DNA from: Deltaproteobacteria bacterium
GTDB lineage: Bacteria; Myxococcota; JADLHZ01
Assembly: GCA_020848545.1 (NCBI GenBank)
Contig: JADLHZ010000122.1
Span: 62,001 to 126,000, forward strand
Direction: 5' to 3'
Length of the DNA: 64,000 bases
A program made the position numbers and the translations under genes. Below the pieces are notes generated by a model that was not told the origin of the DNA, searched no databases, and was given only the letters and a program-made list of their open reading frames with translations. This document shows, piece by piece, positions 24,118-33,672 of this stretch. Within the stretch, counting starts at the first letter, position 1, and every line of letters starts with the position of its first letter.

Positions 24118-25218
24118 TCAGTGCCGATAGCGGACGGTCACGAGCGCGACCTCGGACGTGTAGGTGATCGCGTACGGCTGCTTGCGATCGGCGAAGACCG
24201 GAAGGCCCGGCGGCCGTGAGACCGGCGGGCAGGTGGGCGTCGACGCCCAGTCGTAAACCACCTGACTCAGGAGCCACACCGAGTAGAGCGGAATCGCCTC
24301 GTCGGGGTGGGCCTTCAGCTCGACCTGCGTCGCCGTCTTGATCACGTCGCGCGCGTAGGTGTCGAAGGCGTCGTCGCCGCTCGAGAGCTGCAGCGACCAT
24401 TCCTGAGCTTGGCCGCTCGTGTCGTGCTCGACGCGAAAGCGCGCTTCCAAACGGCCGATCTCGTGGCTCTGGGCGCAGGGATCCGAGAGCGCCATGCCGG
24501 CTTGCATCGCTTGCTGCGAGGGGACGAGGCCGTGCGCGGTGCCGTCGGTGCTCTGCGGGCGCTTGTAGGCGTCGCTCATGTTCTTCAGGATCTGCAGGCT
24601 CGCCTTGCCGCTGCCGGGGATCGCAGCGACCAGCGTCGAGGCCGGCGTGAACTTCTCGCGCAGCGCTTTTCTGAGCGCGATCGTCGTCCCGCGCGCGCCG
24701 GTCTTCGTGTCTTGGGCGACCATGAAGCCTTCCATCGACGACTTGATCACGCGGTTGGCGTCGGCGATCTCTTCTTCTTTGCTGGGCTTCGGCTCGTGGC
24801 CCGGGAGATAATTGTCGGCGCCCCTTGGTGATGGACCGGCGAGGCCGAGGAGGGCGCCGTCGCCGAGCTTGATGATCGCGCGCGGTGGTGGCTGCGCGGG
24901 CGTGGCGCGGGGTTGAGCGTCGGCCACAGGGGCGCTCGGTTCGGTCGCTTGCTCCGGTTCTTCGGTGTCCTTCGGGTCTGCCTGTGCGACCGCGACCGGC
25001 GCTTTCGGCTTATGGACCGCGGGTTTCTTCGTTGGGACGATGATCGGCGGCGGTGCGGCGGGCTTCGGCTTCAGCAGCGTCATCTCGATCGGCGCCCGCG
25101 CCTTCTTCGCCTGCTCCGGCGCCTGCGCGAGCCACAGAAAGAGGATCGCGTGCAGCCCGAGCGATACCGCTACCCACACGCCCCGCCGCTGCCACTGCCG
25201 TCGCACTGCGGCTGCCAT
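24118..25218 (-). CDS. TonB-like energy-transducing protein
   Basis: 366 residues from the ATG at 25218 (the frame stays open upstream but the gap carries repeats, not coding signal). Short basic N-terminus, one membrane helix (VWVAVSLGLHAILFLWLAQA), then a Pro/Lys/Ala-rich periplasmic spacer at about 40-120 with PKPAAPPPIIVP and PTKKPAVHKPK. The C-terminal part (about 250-366) contains FDTYARDVIKTATQVEL, a weak match to the TonB C-terminal fold. TonB-type proteins transmit proton-motive force to outer-membrane receptors. ExbB/ExbD are not adjacent, so its partner complex must be elsewhere. It is divergent from the alpha-2-macroglobulin gene, with 184 bases between starts. Confidence 0.62.
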   Translation of the reverse strand: MAAAVRRQWQRRGVWVAVSLGLHAILFLWLAQAPEQAKKARAPIEMTLLKPKPAAPPPIIVPTKKPAVHKPKAPVAVAQADPKDTEEPEQATEPSAPVADAQPRATPAQPPPRAIIKLGDGALLGLAGPSPRGADNYLPGHEPKPSKEEEIADANRVIKSSMEGFMVAQDTKTGARGTTIALRKALREKFTPASTLVAAIPGSGKASLQILKNMSDAYKRPQSTDGTAHGLVPSQQAMQAGMALSDPCAQSHEIGRLEARFRVEHDTSGQAQEWSLQLSSGDDAFDTYARDVIKTATQVELKAHPDEAIPLYSVWLLSQVVYDWASTPTCPPVSRPPGLPVFADRKQPYAITYTSEVALVTVRYRH

Positions 25219-25252
25219 CGCACACGCGGGAAACGCTCGGCAAGCCGAAAGC

Positions 25253-25321
25253 TTCCCCGGTCCCTTTTCCCCTGTCCCCGCTCCCCGGTCCCTTTTCGAT
25301 CTTCTTCCCCGGTCCCTTTTC
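25253..25321. repeat. Three copies of an 18-base GGTCCC repeat
   Basis: Three direct copies of CCCCGGTCCCTTTTC at 25255-25269, 25283-25297 and 25307-25321; the first and third share the longer CTTCCCCGGTCCCTTTTC. They lie in the 184-base gap (25219-25402) between the divergent TonB-like and alpha-2-macroglobulin genes. A fourth copy, CTTCCCCGGTCCCTTTTC, is at 51669-51686. They may be a dispersed intergenic repeat or operator sites. The rest of the gap contains no gene. Confidence 0.7.
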
Positions 25322-25402
25322 GGGGCGCCGGCGCGAGAGGCTGCTATTTTCCGTCGGCGCGAGTTTTCGTGTGAAGCACCAACGCATTCGAGGGGTTCGT
25401 CT

Positions 25403-28400
25403 GTGGCGTTCGTCGATCTCGTGATCTTCGTTCTGAAGTCGATCCTCGCTTTCTTCATCGGTGAATTCACGTGGCAGCCGCCGGGGTGGCTGCGGTGGCT
25501 GCTCGAAGGCTTCGCCGAGATCGGCCGCGCGATCCGCCGCTTCTTCACGACGAAGCCGGCGCTCGCGTGGGGCAGCATCGCAACGGTGTGCCTCGTGGCG
25601 GCCGGCGCGTACTTCGCGTGGGACTGGTACGAGCGGCAACCGAAGCCCGCGCAGGTGACGATCGCGAGTGAGCCGCCGCCGAAGACGCCGATCGCCGAGG
25701 ACGCGAAGCCGTATCCGCTGGTCCTCACCTTCTCGCTGCCGACGGCGCCGCTTGACGCGATGAGCAAGCCGGTCACCGAGCACCTGAAGATCACGCCGCC
25801 GATCGACGGCACCTGGACGTGGACGAACGATCGCACGCTGCAGTTTCAGCCGAAGGTCGATTGGGCGATCGGCCAAGAGTACATCGTCGACATTCAGCGC
25901 GGCATCGTCGCCAAGCACGTGGAGCTCGAGACGCGCGAGGTGCGCTTCACCACCGAGGCCTTCAGCGTGGCGATCGCGTCCGGCGAATTCTACGTCGACC
26001 CCATCGATCCCAAGCAGAAGAAGGTCGTCTACCGCGCGCGCTTCTCGCACTCGGTCGATCCGTCGAGCTTCGAAAAGCGCCTGCGCCTCGTCGATCCGAA
26101 CAAGAAAGAGGGTGGCCTCTTTGCGAAGCGCAAGGAGCTGAAGTTCAACGTCACCTACGACAAGCTGAAGAGCGAAGCGTACATTCACTCCGAGCTCTTG
26201 CCGATCCCGGAAGAGGACGGCGCCGTCGAGCTGACCATCGCCAAAGGCACGAGCGCACAAAAAGGCGGCGCCGGCTTCGACAACGAGCTCAGCCGTCGCG
26301 TCGTCGTCCCTGGCATGCTCACCTACTTCGTCGTCGAGAAGACCGCGCCGACCTTCGTGCGCAACCAGGCGTACGAGCCCGAGCAAGTGTTGATCGTCGA
26401 GCTCAGCGACTTCGTGACGCCCGAAGAGCTGCGTAAGCACCTGAAGGTCATGATGCTGCCGGTCGATCGCCCGAAGACCACCGATCGCGACGAACAGAAG
26501 AACTATGGCTGGTACGACGCGAGCGAAGTCGGGCCCGAGATCCTGAAGCTCTCGACGATCGTCAAGCTCACGCCCATCCCCACCGAGCACGACGCCGAGA
26601 AGATCCTCAGCTTTCGCTACGACGCGCCGGCCGGCCGGCACCTGAACCTCGTGATCGAGAAGGGCATGCTGAGCACCGGCGGCTACCGCCTCGCGCGCGC
26701 CCACGCTCAGAACCTGCGCGTGCCGAACTACGAGCCGGAGCTGCGCATCATGTACGACGGCGCCGTCTTGAGCTCGTCGGGCGAAGCGAAGCTCAGCTTG
26801 CTCTCGCGTGATTTGAAGGGCGTGAAGGTGACGCTCGATCGCGTGCAGCCGAGCGAGCTCAATCATTTCGTGTCGCAGACGAGCGGCGCCTTCAAGTCAC
26901 CGAGCTTCAGGGGCTACGGCTTCGACTTCGAGAACGTGAGCGATCGCTTCGAAGAAATCCAGGCGCTCGTCAGCAAGGGGCCGGGGAAGACGCAGTACAG
27001 CGCGATCGATCTGACGCCGCACTTCAACAAGTCGCAAGGCAAGCACGGCCTCTTCTTCCTGCGCGTGCAGGGCTACGATCCCGCGCAAAGACGGCTGCTC
27101 GGTTTGCAGGACGCGCGCTTGATCCTGGTGACGGACCTCGGCGTGCTCGTCAAAGACAGCAAAGACGGCACGCACGATCTCTTCGTGCAGTCGTTGAAAG
27201 ACGGCACGCCGGTGAACGGCGCCAAGGTGGAAGTGCTCGGCAAGAACGGCGTGCCGATCGCGTGGGGCACGACCGATAACGACGGTCACGTGGCGCTGCC
27301 GACGCTGCAGGACTTTCGCCACGAGAAGACGCCCGTCGTCTACGTGGTGCGCGACGGTGAGGATCTCTCGTTCCTGCCCTTCGATCCGCGCGATCGCATG
27401 CTGCAGTACTCGCGCTTCGACGTCGGCGGCGAGTACGCGGCGATGGGCCCGGGAAATCTCAGCGCATACCTGTACTCCGATCGCGGCCTGTATCGCCCGG
27501 GCGATCCCGTGCACATCGGCATGATCACGCGCGCGGGCGATTGGTCTCAGGCCGTCCGTGGCGTGCCGCTGGAAGTCGCGGTCAGCGATCCGCGCGGCGT
27601 CGAGATCGTCAAGCGCAAGCTGAGCGTGGGCGAGAACGGCTTCGACGAGCTCACGTTCACGACCGAGGACACGTCGCCGACCGGCACGTATTCGGCGTCG
27701 CTCTACTTGGTGCGCGACAGCCACCGCTCGAGCCTCATTGGATCGACCACGGTGCGCGTCGAAGAGTTCCTCCCGGATCGCATGAAGATCGCCACGCGCT
27801 TCGTGCCGGATCGCGCGCAGGGTTGGCTCGCGCCGGCGGACTTGAAGGCGCGCGTGGAGCTGAAGAACCTCTTCGGCACGCCGGCCGACGGGCATCGCGT
27901 GAGCAGCGAGCTGACGGTGTCGCCAGCGCAGCCGTATTTCCGCGCGTTCTCGCAGTACACCTTCCGCGCGCAGCACAAAGAGCCGCTCAATTACACGGAG
28001 CGCTACGAGGACGAGAACACCGACGACAAAGGCGCCATCGAAGTCGACGTGAACCTGCGCCCGCTCGAGAAGGCGCTTTATCGGCTCACGTACACGGCCG
28101 AGGGCTTCGAGCTCGAAGGCGGCCGCAGCGTCACCGCGAGCGCAAGCTTGCTCGTCTCGGCGCTGCCCTTCCTCGTCGGCTACAAGACGGACGGCGACCT
28201 CTCGTACATGAAGAAGGGCGCCAAGCGCAGCGTCGAGCTCGTCGCGATCGATCCCAGTCTGACCAAGGTCGAAGCGAAGAACGTGACGGCGCGGCTCATC
28301 GAGCGGCGCTACGTGTCGGTGCTCGTGCGCCAGCGCGACGATACCTTCAAGTACGAATCGGTGCTGAAGGAAGTGCCAGCGTCGCAGAAGAAGATCACGG

Positions 28401-31342
28401 TCAGCAAAGCCGGCGGCGCGATCGAGCTCGAGACGCAAAAGGCCGGCGACTTCCTCGTGATCTTCGAGAACGATGCCGGCGACGAGCTGAATCGTTTTCA
28501 ATACTCCGTGATGGGCGAAGCGAACCTCGCGCGCTCGTTGGAGAAGAACGCCGAGCTCGAGATCGCGCTCGACAAGGCCGACGTCGAGCCCGGCGACGAG
28601 ATCGAAGTGTCGGTGAAGGCGCCGTACACAGGCGCGGGCCTCATCACCGTCGAGCGTGAGCGCGTCCTCGCCTGGCGTTGGTTCAAGACGACGACGACGA
28701 GCACGGTGCAGACGATCAAGGTGCCGAAGGATCTCGAAGGCAACGGCTACATCAACGTCGCCTTCGTGCGCGCGACGGACTCGCCCGAGATCTTCATGAG
28801 CCCGCTGTCTTACGGCGTGGCGCCGTTCTCGGTGAGCCGCAAGAAGCGCGAGGTGGCGATCGAATTGACCTCGCCCGAGCTCGTGCGGCCGGGCACGCCG
28901 TTGAAGATGCGCATCAAGACCGATCGTGACGCGCGCGCGATCGTGTGGGCCGTCGACGAAGGCATCCTGCAAGTTGCCGGCTACAAGCGGCCGGATCCGC
29001 TGGCGCACTTCTTCAAGAAGCGCGCGTTGGAGGTCCGCACCATGCAGTTGCTCGACCTCATCTTGCCCGAATTCAAGCTGCTCGCCGAGCGTGCGGCCTC
29101 CGGCGGCGACGATGCGATGCGCGCGATCGGCCAGAATCTCAATCCGTTCAAACGCAAGCGCGACAAGCCGGCCGTCTATTGGTCCGGCATCGTCAACGTC
29201 GACGAGCGCGGCAAGGAGGTGAGCTTCGACGTCCCCGACGGCTTCAACGGCAACCTGCAGATCTTCGCGTTGGCCGTCGGCGCGACCTCGATCGGCGTGG
29301 CGCAGCGCTCGACAATCGCGCGGGATGCCTTCGTGCTGTCGCCGAACGTGCCGAGCTTCGTGGCGCCGGGCGACAAGTTCAGCGTGAGCGTCTCGGTCGC
29401 GAACACGCTCGAAGGCTCCGGCGACAAAGCGGTCGTGCAGCTCGGCATCGAGCCTGGCGCACAGCTGACCGTGACCGGCGCGACCACACGCTCGGTCAAA
29501 GTCGGCGAAGGGCACGAAGCCGTCGAGACCTTCGAGCTGACGGCGAAGGACGGTCTCGGCTCCGTGCCGGTCACGTTCTTGGCTTCGCTCGACAAAGCGA
29601 AGGTGAAGCGCACGACCGAGCTCAGCCTGCGCCCGGCGATGCCGTACGAGACGCTGATCCAAGGCGGCTACGTCGAAGACGACGAAGCGAAGGTGCAGGT
29701 GAAGCGCAAGCTCTTCCCCGAGCTGTCGAAGCGCGAAGCCGCCGTGTCGCCGCTGCCGCTCGCTTTGAGCGCCGGCTTGCTCACGTACTTGGAAGCGTAT
29801 CCTTACGGCTGCACCGAGCAGATCGTCAGCCAGACCTTTGGCCGCCTCGTGCTGAAGAGCGAGCCGGCATTCGGGCTCGCGCCGTCGAAAGTCGCAGAGC
29901 ACATCGCGCACACGTTGACCGTGCTGCGCTCGCGGCAGACGGAGTCGGGGGCGTTTGGCATGTGGGCGGCAAACAGCGTGCAGGTGCCGTGGCAGAGCGT
30001 CTACGCCGCGCACTTCCTCACCGAGCTGAAGGATCGTCACGAGCCGTTCGACGACGGCATGTTGAAGGCGACGCTGCCGTACTTGCGCGAGCTCCTGCGG
30101 CCGTTGCCGAGCGACGCTGCCCAAAACCGCGTCGCCGCGTACGCGCTCTACGTCCTCGCGCGCAACGGCGTCGTCGAAGGCGCGGCCGCGAACGCGTTGA
30201 AGGCGCGCATCGACAACAACGCGGCGTGGAAGAAGGACGCCATGGCGCTGCACCTCGCCGCGACCTTCATGTTGTACAAGCAGAGCGACGCCGCCGAGCG
30301 CGCGCTCAGCGGTGCGGCTATCGGCGACGAGCAGAAGCCGGACTACGCGAGCATGTACGACGGCCTCGTGCGCGACGCGCTGCTCGTGGATCTCGTCGCC
30401 CGGCACTTTCCACAGCGCCTCGAAAAGCTCGACGCGAAGCAGCTCGTGTCGTTGGCCAAGCGCGTGGCGAGCGGCGACTATCACTCGCTGTCGGCGGCCT
30501 ACATTTTGATCGCGCTGGAGGCGTATACGAAGGCGTTCGCACAGAAGACCGGCGGCACGCCCTTCGCCTTCGCCGTGCAAGAGCTCGACATCGGCAACAA
30601 CGCGAAGGCGCTCGCGCTGCCGGCGAAGATCTTCGCCAAGACGGCGGTGAGCGACAAGGCCGCGTTCGTGCGCTTCGAGAACAAGCAGAAGCTGCCGATG
30701 TTCTTCCAGCTCACCGAGGCCGGCTACGATCGCGAGATGCCGAAGAGCCAGCTGACGAGCGGCCTCGAGCTCATCCGCGAATTCCGTGCGATCGGCGGCG
30801 ACAGTAAAGCGATCTCCGAGACGGGCCTCGGCGACGAGATCGAAGTGCGCTTGCGCGTGCGCAGCCTCGGCGGCGCCCAGAGCCACGTGGCGATCGTCGA
30901 CTTGTTGCCGGGCGGCTTCGAGCCCTCGCTCGACTCGCTCGGCCGCGGCAGACCGGCGCCGGAAGCGGAGGCCGAGGCGGAACCGGATCCCGAGATGAAC
31001 GGCGACTCCGAGTCCGAAGGCGGCGACGCGGAAGGCCAAGATCCGACGGAACACGAAGAAGGCGAAGGAGAGCCGGAGCCCGATCCCGAGCCGTACGTTG
31101 CGCCGCCAAAAGCGCCGCCATCGCCCGCGTACGGCGCATCGACCTTCATTCCCGACTACGTCGACATCCGCGAGGATCGCGTCGTCATCTATGGCAGCGT
31201 CCCCGCCGACTCGCTCGAATTCATCTATCGCATCAAGGCGACGAACCGCGGCAAGTACCGCGTGCCGCCGCTCTACGGCGAAGGCATGTACGATCGCGCC
31301 GTCAAAGCGCGCTCGCTGCCGAGTGAGATGACCGTCAAGTGA
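25403..31342 (+). CDS. Bacterial alpha-2-macroglobulin family protein
   Basis: 1979 residues from a GTG at 25403, with GAGGGG at 25390-25395 seven bases upstream; the ATG at 24965 is rejected because it runs through the repeat-rich gap. One N-terminal membrane helix lies near residues 55-75 (IATVCLVAAGAYFAWDWYE), then macroglobulin-like beta domains. The thioester motif is GCTEQ with Cys1470 and Gln1473, in TYLEAYPYGCTEQIVSQTFG. Such proteins trap proteases in the periplasm through a bait region and thioester. Near residues 1851-1899 there is an unusual stretch almost purely Glu/Asp/Pro/Ser. The stop overlaps the pbpC start (GTGA), the classic A2M-PBP1C pairing (ECAM/YfhM with PBP1C), which suggests defence coupled to cell-wall repair. 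Confidence 0.92.
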   Translation: MAFVDLVIFVLKSILAFFIGEFTWQPPGWLRWLLEGFAEIGRAIRRFFTTKPALAWGSIATVCLVAAGAYFAWDWYERQPKPAQVTIASEPPPKTPIAEDAKPYPLVLTFSLPTAPLDAMSKPVTEHLKITPPIDGTWTWTNDRTLQFQPKVDWAIGQEYIVDIQRGIVAKHVELETREVRFTTEAFSVAIASGEFYVDPIDPKQKKVVYRARFSHSVDPSSFEKRLRLVDPNKKEGGLFAKRKELKFNVTYDKLKSEAYIHSELLPIPEEDGAVELTIAKGTSAQKGGAGFDNELSRRVVVPGMLTYFVVEKTAPTFVRNQAYEPEQVLIVELSDFVTPEELRKHLKVMMLPVDRPKTTDRDEQKNYGWYDASEVGPEILKLSTIVKLTPIPTEHDAEKILSFRYDAPAGRHLNLVIEKGMLSTGGYRLARAHAQNLRVPNYEPELRIMYDGAVLSSSGEAKLSLLSRDLKGVKVTLDRVQPSELNHFVSQTSGAFKSPSFRGYGFDFENVSDRFEEIQALVSKGPGKTQYSAIDLTPHFNKSQGKHGLFFLRVQGYDPAQRRLLGLQDARLILVTDLGVLVKDSKDGTHDLFVQSLKDGTPVNGAKVEVLGKNGVPIAWGTTDNDGHVALPTLQDFRHEKTPVVYVVRDGEDLSFLPFDPRDRMLQYSRFDVGGEYAAMGPGNLSAYLYSDRGLYRPGDPVHIGMITRAGDWSQAVRGVPLEVAVSDPRGVEIVKRKLSVGENGFDELTFTTEDTSPTGTYSASLYLVRDSHRSSLIGSTTVRVEEFLPDRMKIATRFVPDRAQGWLAPADLKARVELKNLFGTPADGHRVSSELTVSPAQPYFRAFSQYTFRAQHKEPLNYTERYEDENTDDKGAIEVDVNLRPLEKALYRLTYTAEGFELEGGRSVTASASLLVSALPFLVGYKTDGDLSYMKKGAKRSVELVAIDPSLTKVEAKNVTARLIERRYVSVLVRQRDDTFKYESVLKEVPASQKKITVSKAGGAIELETQKAGDFLVIFENDAGDELNRFQYSVMGEANLARSLEKNAELEIALDKADVEPGDEIEVSVKAPYTGAGLITVERERVLAWRWFKTTTTSTVQTIKVPKDLEGNGYINVAFVRATDSPEIFMSPLSYGVAPFSVSRKKREVAIELTSPELVRPGTPLKMRIKTDRDARAIVWAVDEGILQVAGYKRPDPLAHFFKKRALEVRTMQLLDLILPEFKLLAERAASGGDDAMRAIGQNLNPFKRKRDKPAVYWSGIVNVDERGKEVSFDVPDGFNGNLQIFALAVGATSIGVAQRSTIARDAFVLSPNVPSFVAPGDKFSVSVSVANTLEGSGDKAVVQLGIEPGAQLTVTGATTRSVKVGEGHEAVETFELTAKDGLGSVPVTFLASLDKAKVKRTTELSLRPAMPYETLIQGGYVEDDEAKVQVKRKLFPELSKREAAVSPLPLALSAGLLTYLEAYPYGCTEQIVSQTFGRLVLKSEPAFGLAPSKVAEHIAHTLTVLRSRQTESGAFGMWAANSVQVPWQSVYAAHFLTELKDRHEPFDDGMLKATLPYLRELLRPLPSDAAQNRVAAYALYVLARNGVVEGAAANALKARIDNNAAWKKDAMALHLAATFMLYKQSDAAERALSGAAIGDEQKPDYASMYDGLVRDALLVDLVARHFPQRLEKLDAKQLVSLAKRVASGDYHSLSAAYILIALEAYTKAFAQKTGGTPFAFAVQELDIGNNAKALALPAKIFAKTAVSDKAAFVRFENKQKLPMFFQLTEAGYDREMPKSQLTSGLELIREFRAIGGDSKAISETGLGDEIEVRLRVRSLGGAQSHVAIVDLLPGGFEPSLDSLGRGRPAPEAEAEAEPDPEMNGDSESEGGDAEGQDPTEHEEGEGEPEPDPEPYVAPPKAPPSPAYGASTFIPDYVDIREDRVVIYGSVPADSLEFIYRIKATNRGKYRVPPLYGEGMYDRAVKARSLPSEMTVK

Positions 31343-33609
31343 AGACGCTCGCCGTCGCATGTGCGATCCTCGCGGCGGCGTTCGTCGTGTCGCGGATCGA
31401 GCGTCCTCCTATATATGCGGGCGTCGCGTGGAGCACGGCGTACGAAGGCGCCGACGGCAAGCTCCTGCGCGTGACGCTCTCGTCCGACGAGAAGTATCGC
31501 CTGTACCGGCCGCTCGCCGAGATGCCGAAAGACCTCATCGACGCCACGCTCCTCCACGAAGACCGCCAGTTCTACCGCCACCCTGGCGTCAACCCGGTGG
31601 CGCTCGCGCGGGCGGCGTTCAGCACTTACGGCGGCGGCGCGCGGCTCGGCGGCTCCACCTTGACGATGCAGCTCGCCCGCATCCGCTACGGCCTGCGCAC
31701 CCAAGGCGTCGCCGGCAAGCTCGTGCAGATCCTGCGCGCGCTCGAGCTCGAGTGGTTCTACTCGAAGGACGAGATCTTGGAGGCGTACCTGAACCTCGCG
31801 CCCTACGGCGGCAACATCGAAGGCGCGGCCGCGGCGGGGCTCATCTACTTCGACAAAGATCAACTCTCGCTCGAGGAGGCGCTCGCGCTGACGCCGCTGC
31901 CGCAGAGCCCGTCGCGGCGCGATCCGAAGCGTGAGCTCAAAGCGTGGGACAAAGCGCACCGCCGCTTCCTCGCGGAGTGGAACGCCGTCTACGGTGCCAC
32001 GCGGCCGGCGAGCGCCGAGGTGGCGATCACGTTTCGAGGCGCCGGCGATCTGCCGTTCCTCGCGCCGCACTTCGTCGCCGCGATCGGTGAGAAGCAAGGC
32101 ACGGTGCGGACGACGCTCGACACCGACAAGCAACGCCTGCTCGAGCGCAAGCTGAAGGCGTACGTGAACGAGAAGCGCCACCAAGGCATCGACAACGCGG
32201 CGGCGCTGCTCGTCGACGCGCGCACGCTCGGGGTCGTCGCGGAGATCGGGTCCGTCGAGTTCAGCAACGTCGACATCCTCGGGCAAGTGAACGGCACGAC
32301 GGCGAAGCGCTCGCCGGGATCGACGCTGAAGCCGTTCATCTATGCACTGGCGATCGACGAAGGGATGATCCACCCGGAGACGCGCATCAAAGACGCGCCG
32401 ATGCGCTTCTCCGGCTTCAACCCCGAGAACTTCGACGGCGAGTTCAAAGGTCCGCTCTCGGCGACGCAAGCGCTGACGCACAGCCGCAACGTGCCTGCGG
32501 TCGCGCTCATGCACGCGTTGCCGCCGGAGCGCTCGCTGCACGCGCTGCTTTCCCGCGCGGCGATTCGTGACTTGAAGCCGGAGCCGCACTACGGGCTCGC
32601 GCTCGCCCTCGGCGGCGCCGAGCTGACGATGCACGAGCTCGCGGCGTTGTATGCGGCGATTCGCAACGGCGGCATGCATCGCCCGACGGCGCGCATCGCT
32701 GGCGCACGCGGCAAAGAGCCCGTGCGCCTCGTGTCGCCCGAGGCCGCGTTCCTCGTGCAGAACATGCTGCAGACGACGACGCGTCCCGAGCTCGGCGGCG
32801 CCGCGAATCTGTTGCAGGCACCGCTCGAAGTGTCGTGGAAGACCGGCACCTCGCACGGCTTTCGCGACGCGTGGACCGTGGGCATCGCGGGGCCGTACGT
32901 GCTCGCGGTGTGGGTCGGGCGCTTCGACGGGCGCGGCAACAACGCGTTCATCGGCATCAAGGCGGCGGCGCCCCTCTTCTTCCGGGTGATCGATGCGTTG
33001 CGCGCGAGCGAGAAGGCGTGGCCTGTCGACAAGGGCCCCGCCGGCTTGAACCTGACGCGCGTCCACGTGTGCAGTGTGTCCGGAAAATTGCCGAGCGACG
33101 CCTGCCCGCACGCGATCCCGAGCTGGTTCATCCCGGGCAAGTCGCCGATCGAAACGTGCGACGTGCATCGCCCGGTGCTCGTCGACAACGCGAGCGGAAA
33201 GCGCGTGTGTCGCTTCGATCCGCGAACGACCCACGTCGAGGTGTTCGAGTTTTGGCCGTCGGACATCGCGAGTCTGTTCAGGCGCGCAGGCTTGCCGCGA
33301 CGAGCGCCGCCAGCCGCGAGCGCCGAGTGCGTCGATGCCGGTCACGGGCCGCCGCCGCGCATCACGTCGCCGCAGCCGGAGCTCGTCTACCAGCTGCGCA
33401 GCCGCGCCCCGACGCCGCTGCCGCTCTCCGCCATCATGGACTCGAGCGCCGACGCGCTCTATTGGTTCGCCGATCAGCGCTACCTCGGTCGCGCAGGGTC
33501 GAACGAGGTCGTCATGTGGCAGCCGAATCCCGGCGCTCACGTCGTCCGCGCTGTCGATTCGCTCGGGCGCGTGGCGGCGCAGACCGTCCGCGTCGAGCAA
33601 GTCGACTGA
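31339..33609 (+). CDS. pbpC: Penicillin-binding protein 1C
   Basis: 756 residues from a GTG overlapping the A2M stop. N-terminal signal anchor (LAVACAILAAAFVVSRI). Glycosyltransferase domain (GT51) with Glu74 in LLHEDRQFYRHPG and GGSTLTMQLARIRYG. Transpeptidase domain with Ser328 in SPGSTLKP, the SRN motif in THSRNVPA, and KTGTS from Lys501. The C-terminus (from about residue 660) matches the BiPBP_C region (DALYWFADQRYLG). PBP1C is a class A peptidoglycan synthase with poor penicillin binding that works with periplasmic A2M (established for E. coli). All catalytic motifs are present. Confidence 0.95.
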   Translation: MKTLAVACAILAAAFVVSRIERPPIYAGVAWSTAYEGADGKLLRVTLSSDEKYRLYRPLAEMPKDLIDATLLHEDRQFYRHPGVNPVALARAAFSTYGGGARLGGSTLTMQLARIRYGLRTQGVAGKLVQILRALELEWFYSKDEILEAYLNLAPYGGNIEGAAAAGLIYFDKDQLSLEEALALTPLPQSPSRRDPKRELKAWDKAHRRFLAEWNAVYGATRPASAEVAITFRGAGDLPFLAPHFVAAIGEKQGTVRTTLDTDKQRLLERKLKAYVNEKRHQGIDNAAALLVDARTLGVVAEIGSVEFSNVDILGQVNGTTAKRSPGSTLKPFIYALAIDEGMIHPETRIKDAPMRFSGFNPENFDGEFKGPLSATQALTHSRNVPAVALMHALPPERSLHALLSRAAIRDLKPEPHYGLALALGGAELTMHELAALYAAIRNGGMHRPTARIAGARGKEPVRLVSPEAAFLVQNMLQTTTRPELGGAANLLQAPLEVSWKTGTSHGFRDAWTVGIAGPYVLAVWVGRFDGRGNNAFIGIKAAAPLFFRVIDALRASEKAWPVDKGPAGLNLTRVHVCSVSGKLPSDACPHAIPSWFIPGKSPIETCDVHRPVLVDNASGKRVCRFDPRTTHVEVFEFWPSDIASLFRRAGLPRRAPPAASAECVDAGHGPPPRITSPQPELVYQLRSRAPTPLPLSAIMDSSADALYWFADQRYLGRAGSNEVVMWQPNPGAHVVRAVDSLGRVAAQTVRVEQVD

Positions 33610-33672
33610 CCACCCAATACGGTTGCAGATCCTGCTGGTGCTCATGCGCTGCCAAGACGGCGACGCTGCCTG

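Noticed and set aside
24965-25402. Upstream extension of the A2M frame
   Set aside because: It crosses the repeat-rich gap and the divergent tonB-like gene; the GTG at 25403 has GAGGGG at the right distance.
26897-31360. Minus-strand ORF of 1487 codons opposite A2M
   Set aside because: Same cause: antisense of a GC-rich gene. The plus frame has the thioester motif and a good ribosome binding site.
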